From: Bacteroidaceae bacterium
GTDB taxonomy: Bacteria > Bacteroidota > Bacteroidia > Bacteroidales > Bacteroidaceae
DNA length: 64,000 nucleotides
NCBI GenBank assembly: GCA_017520935.1
Contig: JAFXEF010000013.1
Location: forward strand, 62,001-126,000
Reading direction: 5' to 3'
Shown: piece after piece, positions 42,810 through 50,888 of the stretch
Position numbering within the stretch: the first letter of the stretch is position 1
How the letters are laid out: each line of letters opens with the position of its first letter
The notes under the pieces: generated by a model
Database searches by the model: none
What the model was told of the DNA's origin: nothing
The model's input: the letters and a program-made list of their open reading frames with translations, nothing else
Position numbers and translations under genes: made by a program

Positions 42810-43529
42810 TTACATCTTCAGATAAAAGTCCTTGACAAGACGGACGTACTCAGGGGTATATTGCCGTCGGCTATCCTGAATGCAAAGAATCTCGGGTGTA
42901 TGAGACACTCCTTGGCGCGAGAAAGCCATCAGCATGCGTTTAGGTCTGCCGCCCTCAACGGGGCATACAATGGTTTGCCTCGTAGCAAAAAGGCCATAGC
43001 AAGCTGCACTTACAGTCATGTCGGCAGCACGCTCGTAAGGGATGATCACGGAGAGTTCGCCTTCAAGGCTGAGTAGGCGAGTGGCACTGCGAGCCAATTC
43101 GTCGAAAGTGAGCGTATCGGTATGACGAGCCATAGTGCGTGCGGCATCGGGGCTTTTCAACGAATTCTCGAAATAGGGAGGATTGCAGAGAATGGCATCG
43201 AACAACGGGCAATTGTCTGCCTCCATCCCTAACCGCTCACGACTCACGGTTCTCACATCCATCTCCATTACCCGTATGCGATGCCCCCAGGGCGAGGATG
43301 CAGCATTCCCTGAAGCTTGCAGCACGGCATCGGCATCAAGATCAATACCCACAATATGGGCTTCGCTACGTTGGGCAGCCATCAGGGCTATGAGCCCCGT
43401 GCCAGTACCCACATCAAGGATATGTGAACAATGCTCCACTCGCGCCCAGGCACCAAGCAATACGCCATCGGTACCAACCTTCATGGCGCATTGGTCTTGC
43501 CGGACAGTAAATCGTTTGAATGCAAACAT
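42810..43529 (-). CDS. trmN6: tRNA1(Val) adenine-N6 methyltransferase-like protein
   Basis: 239 aa class I SAM methyltransferase. Motif I is LDVGTGTGLIALMAAQ (about 39-54), motif II GIDLD, and the N6-adenine catalytic motif NPPY is in AILCNPPYFEN (about 112-122). The N-terminal FKRFTVRQDQCAMKVGTDGVLLGAW is characteristic of the TrmN6/YfiC group, which methylates A37 of tRNA1(Val). Confidence 0.9.
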   Translation of the reverse strand: MFAFKRFTVRQDQCAMKVGTDGVLLGAWARVEHCSHILDVGTGTGLIALMAAQRSEAHIVGIDLDADAVLQASGNAASSPWGHRIRVMEMDVRTVSRERLGMEADNCPLFDAILCNPPYFENSLKSPDAARTMARHTDTLTFDELARSATRLLSLEGELSVIIPYERAADMTVSAACYGLFATRQTIVCPVEGGRPKRMLMAFSRQGVSHTPEILCIQDSRRQYTPEYVRLVKDFYLKM

Positions 43530-43567
43530 AGCGACAAAGTTTGTGTATCATTTCACATGCAGCAAGT

Positions 43568-43601
43568 AAAAAGAGTCGCCCTCGCGAGGACGACTCTTTT
43601 T
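43568..43601 (-). terminator. Terminator of the GH2 gene
   Basis: A 17-base arm on each side (AAAAAGAGTCG... with one mismatch) forms a long stem with almost no loop, with A-run and T-run ends, so it can work in both directions. Lies 16 bp past the GH2 stop and 38 bp upstream of the methyltransferase start. Confidence 0.9.
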
Positions 43602-43616
43602 ACTTACAGGAGAGTA

Positions 43617-46600
43617 TCACTCGGCCAGGATACCCAACTCGGCACCTGAAGCGAAGTCATTGCCTGCCTGTGAGCTGAGGGCAGTGAAGCGGATGTAGCG
43701 TGCACGGACAGGCTTGTCGAGCATCACACGCTTCAGTTTGCTGTCGTTGGCGAAGGTACCTTCGGCTACAGGGTCGCTCCAAGTCTTGGCATCGTCAGAC
43801 ACCTGCAGGCGATAATCCTTGATGTTACCGTTGGTACCATCCTGACGAGGCAGGTAGGTGAAGCCAGTGATGGTCTTCACTTCACCGGCATCGAGGTCCA
43901 CCCAGTGAGGATACTTGGCTACTGTCACCGAATACATGGTGTGCCAGATGGTGTTGGCATCGTTGTCCACGAGGTGGCGTGCATTGCCCTCGCCCGACTC
44001 TTCGCTACTGGTGAAGATAACCTCGGTATTGATCTTCTCAATCTTGGCGAAGGTCATGGTCACCTTGAGCTCAGGCTTCTCTTTATAGTAGGCGGTAATG
44101 GTACCTCCATCGCGGAAGGGGATGGGCTCAGTGTACTTCATGGCCTTGGCTCTACGCGAAGTGCCAATCTTGTACATCACGGTAGCCCCCTCAATACCGC
44201 TCTCGATGGCGATGTCGCCGTTCTTCTGCTGGGTCATGAGCAGGGGCTTGTCACCAGCAGTAGCCACATTGACACCACGCTTGGCACCCGCGGGACGGAT
44301 GATGAAGGCCATGCGTGTGGGAGCACCGAAGGCACGGTCGTGTGCGAGCGGACCACCTTGACCGCACGAGTTACCACCCAGACCTGTCACCACTGCGTCT
44401 ACGGTGAGGTAGGTGACATCGCTCTTGGGCAGGTGGTGAGGATGAGTAGCCATGGTGAGATCCATAGCACTGTTGCTTGTTACTCCTACAGCATAGGGGT
44501 TCTCGTTCACTACGAGCATACCATGGCCAGCCTTATTGGTGAGCGATGCCCAGCGAGTCTCCTCGTGGTTGCCCATCTGCTGAGGCTTGGGCCAGTTGGT
44601 GAACTGCTCAGCTACGGTAGATGAGAACTGCTCGATGAACTGACCTGTCTTTCGGTCGTTGTAGTTGTCAATGGGGCCGCGGCCATAGTAGCTGAACTGC
44701 TCATACTCGGCAGGCACCTGCATCTCGTAGCCGAGGCGTGCAAGCACGAGCGACGGATTGTTTGATGTGATAGCCGATTGCAGCTCGATGGAGCCGTCGG
44801 GGTATACGGTCCATACCTGATTGGTGGTAAACTTAAAGTCATTGTCACCGAAGGGGAGTTGAGTCTGCTCCACAAGCTCGTGGATGCCGCTGTCGTAGCG
44901 GCCGTTCTTGCTGTTGAGGCGTGCACCATTGGGAGCTTGCGACACTACGGTGAAGGTGAGCGCCACTGAGCCGTCCTTATTGAGAATCGTATTGGCATCT
45001 ACCGCCTTGTGCTGGAGGTTGTGCAGACCATTCTGGAACCAGGGCTGATAGCACCAGTTGTCGTTGCTCACGAAGGCACGGAAGGCATTGAGACGAGGAC
45101 CGCCACCGGCAGCGATAACTACATCGCCACCATAGGTGAGCTGGTGGATGGTACCCTGAGCCATATCGAACTGCACCTCGAAGCCGTTACCCTTGATGGT
45201 TCTGATATTATTCTCGTTCATTTCGCCCTGCAACTTGTCGCCTGTAGCAACTTCACTAATCTCAGGCATTTCCATATCGGGGCTTGCCACGAGGAGCTGC
45301 TCCTCAAACTGAGGATAGCCCTGCTTTGCCCAAGGCATATCCTTACCGAGGAGGAACTGCACTTTCACAAAGTATTCTGCCTGTGGTGCAAAAGAGCCCC
45401 AGTCATAGGGCAAACGATAGGTAGCCTTCTGGCGAGGTTGGAGTGCCATGCGCGGACCCTGTACGGGTTGGTTCTCAAGGATGCACTTACCATCCTCCCA
45501 GAGCGACCATACGATTTCGTAGTCATTAAGCGGTGTATAGTAGTTCTTGTTGAAGATTTCCACAAGCCCCTTCTTGGCATCGACCATCTTCACGCCTACA
45601 TACTGGTACACTTTCTTCACCTCATAGTACTGGGGTTTGGGCTCTCGGTCACCGAAGATGATGCCGTTCATCACGAACTGGCCATCGTTGGGCGTGTCGC
45701 CGAAGTTACCACCGTATGCAAGGTAGCGTGTGCCATCCTTCTCGTAGTTATACATGGATTGGTCTACCCAGTCCCAGATAGCGCCACCGCAGAAGAAGTT
45801 GGTGCTCTCGATAGCCTCCCAATAGTCGATAAGGTTACCTACGGCATTACCCATCGAGTGGGCATACTCAGAGATGTGGAACGGATACTTGATGCCATAC
45901 TTACCGGTCACGGCACCCTGTGTCCAACCGATTGAGGGGTACTGGTTTGAACCCATATCCACGATATCATTGTTGCGCTCATACTGCACGGGGCGTGTAG
46001 CATCGAATGCCTTGAGGGCATCGTAGGCAGCCACGAAGTTGTTGCCGGGGCCAGCCTCATTACCGAGCGACCATATCACCACGCAGGCATTGTTCACGGT
46101 AGCGTGAGCCATCTCCATCACGCGGGCAACGTGGGCCTTTTTCCACTCTTCGGGGTGAGAGAGCGAAGCATCGCCGTAGTAGTACTCGTGGCTCTCGATG
46201 TTGGCCTCATCCTCGAGGTAGATACCATACTTGTCGCAGAGGAAGTACCAGTAGGGGTCGCAGGGATAGTGTGAGTTGCGCACATGGTTGATGTTGGCGC
46301 GCTTCATCAGCATCACCTCTTCCTCCTGCATCTCACGAGTGATAGCGTGACCCACTGCGGGATGGCTCTCGTGACGGTTCACACCTTTGAGTTTCACGTT
46401 CTTGCCGTTGATGAAGTAGTAACGACCAGCCAGGCCAAACTCATCATCCTCGGCCTTGGTGTCCTTGATCTCCACCTCGCGGAAACCTACGATGGTTGAT
46501 ACGGTCTCGAGCACCTTACCCTTCTTGTTGAGCAACTCAGCTACGAGGGTGTATCGGTAGGGAGCCTCAGCGGTCCACAAGTTGGGCTCGCTCACTGAGA

Positions 46601-47654
46601 ATGAAGCAGAGAGTACGCCCTTACCGCCCAATTTTGCCAAATCGGCAGTGCGGTTGATGCTATATGTCGCAGCCAAAGTATTGTTGTCATCGTAAAGTTC
46701 GTGACGATAGAGCGAGTAACGCATCTGCAAGCCTTTCACGTTCTTCTTTGAAGCATTGGTAAGCTCTGCAGTAATGTTAAGCATACCATCACGGTAGTTC
46801 TCGTCGAGGTCAGGCTTCACCACGAGGTCGCGGATGCGCACCTGGGGACGGCTATGCAGTGCCACGGTGCGGAAGATACCGGGGAGGCGGAACATATCCT
46901 GAGCCTCGAGGAACGAACCGTCATTGGAGCGGTATACCTCTACGGCTACGGTGTTGGGGCCATCGTGCAGGTACTTGGTAATGTTAAACTCGGCAGCGTT
47001 GCGTGAGTTCTTCGAGAAACCTACGTACTGACCGTTGATCCAGAGGTAGAAGAATGAGTCTACACCATCGAAGGTGATGAACACCTCGCGGCCCTCCCAG
47101 TCGGCAGGCACCTCAAATGTGCGGAGATACGAGCCCACCTCGTTACGGTGGTTATAGGTGGTCCAGTGTGTGGGCGGAGTACGCATCACGCCACCCTTCC
47201 AATCGCCCACAGCTACGCGGTGCTGGAAGATAACGGGCTGGTTTACATAGATGGGCACGCCATACTTCTGCGAGCCATCCTTCTGGATACCGGCAATGTT
47301 CCATGATGAGGGTACGGCGAGATCGTCCCAAGCGGTGGCATCGAAGCCAGGCTGGAAGAAGTCCTTCGGACGCTCATCGGGGTTGGGTGCCCAGTGGAAC
47401 TTCCATGTACCGTTCAGTGACTGCCAGTACTTGCTGTTCTCGGGGAGGAATTTGCGGGCGCTCTCCACACTCTCAAATGAGAAGAAATAGGCATGAGGCT
47501 GCTCCTTGTTGAGCGATAGCTCCTCTACTGACTCCCACTCCTTGCCGGTGGGTGCGGCTTGATCTCCATAAAGGAAACCTTCGAGGGCGGGCGACTGTGC
47601 CGCCAAGTGCATGCAGGCACATCCTGCTGCGATTACGGAAAGAAATCTTTTCAT
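43617..47654 (-). CDS. GH2 beta-galactosidase-type glycoside hydrolase with C-terminal discoidin domain
   Basis: 1345 aa with a signal peptide ending HLAAQ (about 20). GH2 sugar-binding domain (about 55-270), immunoglobulin-like domain, and TIM barrel with acid/base E533 (WSLGNEAG) and nucleophile E596 (FHISEYAHSMGNA). A DUF4981-like linker and a Bgal_small_N domain (about 800-1070) follow as in LacZ. The C-terminus adds a Fn3-associated segment and an F5/8 type C (CBM32-like) domain (about 1205-1345; HWVDLDAGEVKTITGFTYLPR). It removes terminal galactose from glycans, probably in the periplasm or at the surface. No SusCD genes are adjacent. Confidence 0.94.
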   Translation of the reverse strand: MKRFLSVIAAGCACMHLAAQSPALEGFLYGDQAAPTGKEWESVEELSLNKEQPHAYFFSFESVESARKFLPENSKYWQSLNGTWKFHWAPNPDERPKDFFQPGFDATAWDDLAVPSSWNIAGIQKDGSQKYGVPIYVNQPVIFQHRVAVGDWKGGVMRTPPTHWTTYNHRNEVGSYLRTFEVPADWEGREVFITFDGVDSFFYLWINGQYVGFSKNSRNAAEFNITKYLHDGPNTVAVEVYRSNDGSFLEAQDMFRLPGIFRTVALHSRPQVRIRDLVVKPDLDENYRDGMLNITAELTNASKKNVKGLQMRYSLYRHELYDDNNTLAATYSINRTADLAKLGGKGVLSASFSVSEPNLWTAEAPYRYTLVAELLNKKGKVLETVSTIVGFREVEIKDTKAEDDEFGLAGRYYFINGKNVKLKGVNRHESHPAVGHAITREMQEEEVMLMKRANINHVRNSHYPCDPYWYFLCDKYGIYLEDEANIESHEYYYGDASLSHPEEWKKAHVARVMEMAHATVNNACVVIWSLGNEAGPGNNFVAAYDALKAFDATRPVQYERNNDIVDMGSNQYPSIGWTQGAVTGKYGIKYPFHISEYAHSMGNAVGNLIDYWEAIESTNFFCGGAIWDWVDQSMYNYEKDGTRYLAYGGNFGDTPNDGQFVMNGIIFGDREPKPQYYEVKKVYQYVGVKMVDAKKGLVEIFNKNYYTPLNDYEIVWSLWEDGKCILENQPVQGPRMALQPRQKATYRLPYDWGSFAPQAEYFVKVQFLLGKDMPWAKQGYPQFEEQLLVASPDMEMPEISEVATGDKLQGEMNENNIRTIKGNGFEVQFDMAQGTIHQLTYGGDVVIAAGGGPRLNAFRAFVSNDNWCYQPWFQNGLHNLQHKAVDANTILNKDGSVALTFTVVSQAPNGARLNSKNGRYDSGIHELVEQTQLPFGDNDFKFTTNQVWTVYPDGSIELQSAITSNNPSLVLARLGYEMQVPAEYEQFSYYGRGPIDNYNDRKTGQFIEQFSSTVAEQFTNWPKPQQMGNHEETRWASLTNKAGHGMLVVNENPYAVGVTSNSAMDLTMATHPHHLPKSDVTYLTVDAVVTGLGGNSCGQGGPLAHDRAFGAPTRMAFIIRPAGAKRGVNVATAGDKPLLMTQQKNGDIAIESGIEGATVMYKIGTSRRAKAMKYTEPIPFRDGGTITAYYKEKPELKVTMTFAKIEKINTEVIFTSSEESGEGNARHLVDNDANTIWHTMYSVTVAKYPHWVDLDAGEVKTITGFTYLPRQDGTNGNIKDYRLQVSDDAKTWSDPVAEGTFANDSKLKRVMLDKPVRARYIRFTALSSQAGNDFASGAELGILAE

Positions 47655-47702
47655 GATATATAATTAATAGTTTGCATTTATCGTGTCACACCAATTATTT
47701 GA

Positions 47703-47710
47703 CAAAGATA
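47703..47710 (-). promoter_or_regulatory. Putative -7 box for the GH2 gene
   Basis: TATCTTTG on the minus strand (printed CAAAGATA), 48 bp before the ATG. Confidence 0.55.
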
Positions 47711-47798
47711 CGACAAATATGTGATTTTTCCTTTCTTTCTATGGTTATTTCAGAAACTCATCTAATAATTCCCGTATTTTCTCGTTCGATGGCATATA

Positions 47799-49055
47799 TT
47801 ACTTCTGGCGACCAAAGATTACCTCATAGAGGTCAGCAGGGAGTTTCTTACGAATGCGCTCCTTACGCTTGCGGATAGTCGCCGTTGTGGTATTACCGAG
47901 ATGGGCAATGATAACATTGGAATAGCCGAGATAGACACCCAGTGCACAGATGAGCTCCTGATCATTAAATTCGCATTGCTCAATCAGCAGGCAACAGGCA
48001 CTGTTGAATGATTCGAGTAGGGCATGTTCCATCTCTTGAACAACCTCGTAAGTAATATCGGGGAGTACCCTCTCATTAACCTGCATGGTGAGGATGTCTG
48101 CATATACCGTGGTATGCTCAAAGACTTGACGCCCCTCAACCAGCATGCGGCAGAGCATCGGGGCCTTTGCTTCAGGAGCAGATTTATTATCGGTAGATCC
48201 CATAGCAGCGAGTGCCGCATTAGGTTCCTTAATCCGTTGTAGACGACGTTTCATCAAACTATAGATAAAGATACAGGCAACAAGCAATAGCAGGATAGTT
48301 ACAGTAGCATAGAGATGGCGATCCTGCATTCGGTTCTTGTGCTCGGCCTCTTCACGTATACGGTTTGCACGAATCTCCGCAAATGCACCGAACGCTTCTG
48401 CACCAGCCTGTATGTCGGGCGTGATGACATTCGTTTCCAACTTGCTTTTCAACTCATCCATCGTCATGGGTTCAAACATCCGGCTATCGCGTATGGCTAT
48501 GTGCTGCGATTTGTGCCGTTCGGCAGAGTCGGACATCTCGCGAACCTCGTAAATCTGCCACAACACATAATGACATACATACTCCACACCATCGTATCGT
48601 TCATGGGGAGCAGCCAACGCTTTGTAAGCATAATGCATAGCCGAGTCCAGCGCACCGAAGTGCCACAAGTCGTCAGCCTTATAGGCCAGACACATAGGGT
48701 AGCTGCTATGCTCGGGACCTACGAGTGCCATATATTGGTTAAGATATTGCAGAGCCAACTCATAGTTATGCTTCTCGTATGCCTCAATCCAGCGGAGAGT
48801 ATAGAGCGCATCGGCCCGTAGGGTGTCGTCAGCATCGGGGCGTACCACAATATTGGCAAAGTGGTATATGGCTCGGTCAAACATGGCTGTGCGATCTTTG
48901 CCGTCATCCGTATCGGTGCGACAAGCCTGTACGAAATGGCCGTGTGCCACACGTTGTTCCTCCACAGGAGAATACTGGGGCTTATTGCCCGAGGAGCTGC
49001 ATGCAACCAAGAAGCAGATGCAGGAGGTCAGTAGGAGAGATTGGACGGTTTTCAT
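47799..49055 (-). CDS. TPR lipoprotein-type membrane regulator with C-terminal HTH-like segment
   Basis: 418 aa from the ATG at 49053-49055; an upstream frame to 49211 is rejected because the lipoprotein signal (LVACSSSGN, C19) begins here. TPR-like helices occupy about 40-230. A single membrane helix (about 250-272, ATVTILLLLVACIFIYSL) is followed by basic residues (MKRRLQR) that keep the C-terminus in the cytoplasm. The end reads ELICALGVYLGYSNVIIAHLGNTTTATIRKRKERIRKKLP, which resembles a sigma-4 or LuxR-type helix-turn-helix with a basic recognition helix. It may sense something outside and bind DNA inside without a phosphorelay. Both a lipobox and a later membrane helix are present. Confidence 0.75.
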   Translation of the reverse strand: MKTVQSLLLTSCICFLVACSSSGNKPQYSPVEEQRVAHGHFVQACRTDTDDGKDRTAMFDRAIYHFANIVVRPDADDTLRADALYTLRWIEAYEKHNYELALQYLNQYMALVGPEHSSYPMCLAYKADDLWHFGALDSAMHYAYKALAAPHERYDGVEYVCHYVLWQIYEVREMSDSAERHKSQHIAIRDSRMFEPMTMDELKSKLETNVITPDIQAGAEAFGAFAEIRANRIREEAEHKNRMQDRHLYATVTILLLLVACIFIYSLMKRRLQRIKEPNAALAAMGSTDNKSAPEAKAPMLCRMLVEGRQVFEHTTVYADILTMQVNERVLPDITYEVVQEMEHALLESFNSACCLLIEQCEFNDQELICALGVYLGYSNVIIAHLGNTTTATIRKRKERIRKKLPADLYEVIFGRQK

Positions 49056-49078
49056 AGTCTCATGCAATAGTATGGCGG

Positions 49079-49109
49079 CAAAATTAGCAATCTTATCGTT
49101 CTCTCCAAA
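49079..49109 (-). promoter_or_regulatory. Promoter of the TPR/HTH membrane protein gene
   Basis: On the minus strand TTTG (49106-49109), 19 bp, TAATTTTG (49079-49086). Leader about 20 nt to the ATG at 49055, which confirms the chosen start. Confidence 0.75.
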
Positions 49110-49300
49110 AAATTGCGTGTGACAAATATGTGACAAAAGTGTGACATCGCCAAAGTAACATAAATAAGCGAAATAGAAAAAACGGTTGAAGCACGTAATC
49201 ATCATCAACAATCCCCATAGAAAGAAATAATTTATATCCTCTATTAGGTAAAAGTTCTTGCATCTGTCTTATAAACCCCCTGTCTTCTGTTACATAAAGA

Positions 49301-49384
49301 TTAATCATAAGTTGTGATTAGGTAATCATAAGTTCTGATTACGTAATCATAAGTTGTAATTACCTAATCACAAGTTATGATTTG
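49301..49384. repeat. Array of four 21-bp palindromic units (GTAATCA/TGATTAC type)
   Basis: Units are at 49301-49321, 49322-49342, 49343-49363 and 49364-49384 without spacers. Unit 2 has perfect 7-bp arms, GTAATCA and TGATTAC, around TAAGTTC; the others have one mismatch per arm pair and a 7-bp centre of the same type. Same unit length, unit number and palindromic design as 34869-34952 but unrelated sequence. Confidence 0.9.
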
Positions 49385-49526
49385 ACTTTATATGATAGTC
49401 CTTGCATCTTTTCCCTAAGAGAAGATTCCTTTTTTATCTAACAGGCGTTAAAATAAATAAACAGCAGCATACTGTGGCTACTACGCGAGTAAAAAGTAAA
49501 GATCTGCTGGATTTTTACCGCTAATG

Positions 49527-49558
49527 TTTGGTAATGCTGTACGAATCTTGTACTTTTG
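49527..49558 (+). promoter_or_regulatory. Promoter of the DNA methyltransferase gene
   Basis: TTTG (49527-49530), 20 bp, TACTTTTG (49551-49558). The ATG follows 19 bp later, giving a short leader. Confidence 0.82.
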
Positions 49559-49577
49559 AGGTCAATTTACTTATCAC

Positions 49578-50534
49578 ATGGACAAACAGCGAGCAGGCCG
49601 TAACCGGACAATAACCATTACTGCGGAGGAACGCAGTGAACTGAAGAAGGGGATTGCAACCGCGCAGTCTTTCGATACCGTTCGGTGGAAAGATACCATC
49701 GTATGTGCCGACCTGCTCAGCATCATCGACCGCATTCCCGACGGCGTGGCCGACCTCATCATCATTGACCCGCCATACAATCTTTCGAAAGACTTTAACG
49801 GACTGGCTTTTTCGGCCATTTCATCGGAGAAATATGCCGATTATCTGCGTTCGTGGTTCCATAAGGTATGCGACAAGCTGAAACCTAACGGTTCGCTCTA
49901 TATGTGTGGCGACTGGAAGTGCACATCAACCCTGCAAGCAGTAATTGAGGAGCGGCTCACCATCATCAACCGCATCACATGGCAGCGCGAGAAGGGACGC
50001 GGTGCACGGGCAAATTGGAAGAACTGTATGGAGGATATCTGGTTTGCTGTGAACAATCCCCACGACTACTATTTCGATGTGGAAAGCGTCAAGATAAAGC
50101 GTCATGTACGGGCACCCTATAAGGTGGGTGGCCAGCCGAAGGATTGGGAGGCCACAGAAGAGGGCAACTACCGCCTCACCTACCCGTCGAACTTCTGGGA
50201 CGATATCAGCATCCCCTTTTGGTCAATGCCCGAGAACACCGACCACCCCACACAGAAACCCGAGAAACTGTATGCCAAGCTTATCTTGGCCTCGTCATGC
50301 GAAGGCGATGTTGTCCTCGACCCCTTTATGGGCAGCGGAACAGCTGCTGTAGTAGCCAAGAAACTTAGGCGCAAGTATCTGGGCATCGAGATCAACGAAG
50401 AGTACTGCCTATGGGCTGCCAAACGTCTGAGGATGGCCGATGAAAACGCCGAAATTCAAGGCTACACCGATGGTGTCTTCTGGGAGCGTAACAGCCAAAA
50501 TAAGCAGATAAAGGGGCATAAGAATTCAGGCTGA
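49578..50534 (+). CDS. Orphan beta-class DNA methyltransferase (N6-adenine or N4-cytosine)
   Basis: 318 aa. Catalytic motif IV is DPPYNLSKDF (D64-Y67). The target-recognition region lies between about 110 and 215. The SAM-binding motif DPFMGSGT (D248 onward) comes last, so the order is IV-TRD-I, the beta class. The DPPY motif favours N6-adenine methylation. The basic N-terminus (MDKQRAGRNRTITITAEER) could contact DNA. No restriction endonuclease or specificity subunit is encoded nearby, so it is a solitary regulator or host-protection enzyme. Its stop codon is 2 bp from that of the convergent rhamnose mutarotase gene. Confidence 0.9.
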   Translation: MDKQRAGRNRTITITAEERSELKKGIATAQSFDTVRWKDTIVCADLLSIIDRIPDGVADLIIIDPPYNLSKDFNGLAFSAISSEKYADYLRSWFHKVCDKLKPNGSLYMCGDWKCTSTLQAVIEERLTIINRITWQREKGRGARANWKNCMEDIWFAVNNPHDYYFDVESVKIKRHVRAPYKVGGQPKDWEATEEGNYRLTYPSNFWDDISIPFWSMPENTDHPTQKPEKLYAKLILASSCEGDVVLDPFMGSGTAAVVAKKLRRKYLGIEINEEYCLWAAKRLRMADENAEIQGYTDGVFWERNSQNKQIKGHKNSG

Positions 50535-50536
50535 CC

Positions 50537-50851
50537 TTATTCCATATAGAAGAGTTCGGGCAGCGGGATTGACACGGGCGAATTATCGGGGTTGGTCTCC
50601 ATGATATCGGCCATATAATCCCACCATTTCTGCACGATGGGATTGTCGCCCATATCCTGTGAACCTCCCTCGCCCTTCACCTTCTGGCAAGCAAAAAGGA
50701 TGTTGGTATCTTTGTCCCAATATATGGAGTAGTCATACACTCCATTGTCAGACAGCAGTTTCTTCAACTCGGGCCAGATAGCAGCGTGACGGCGTTCGTA
50801 CTCCTCTTCGCATCCAGGTTTGAGGAACATCTTAAAAGCTTCTCTTCTCAT
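50537..50851 (-). CDS. rhaM: L-rhamnose mutarotase
   Basis: 104 aa. Interconverts the alpha and beta anomers of L-rhamnose before isomerisation. The dimeric alpha/beta-barrel family pattern is seen: FKMFLKPGCEEEYERRHAAIWPELKKLL (the histidine in RRHAAIWPE is catalytic), YSIYWDKDTNILFACQKV, and the tryptophan pair QKWWDYMADIM. Lies 37 bp after the rhamnogalacturonan lyase gene, whose products contain rhamnose. Confidence 0.95.
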   Translation of the reverse strand: MRREAFKMFLKPGCEEEYERRHAAIWPELKKLLSDNGVYDYSIYWDKDTNILFACQKVKGEGGSQDMGDNPIVQKWWDYMADIMETNPDNSPVSIPLPELFYME

Positions 50852-50888
50852 TTGGCGTCAGATATTATGGTTAGAGATAAAGTTCATA

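Larger units (their letters stand above)
49056..49577. other. 522-bp AT-rich intergenic region between divergent genes
   Basis: No gene is supported. It contains a promoter for each flanking gene and a four-unit 21-bp palindromic array (49301-49384). The array is flanked by imperfect direct repeats AGTTCTTGCATCT (49253-49265) and AGTCCTTGCATCT (49397-49409). Confidence 0.8.
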
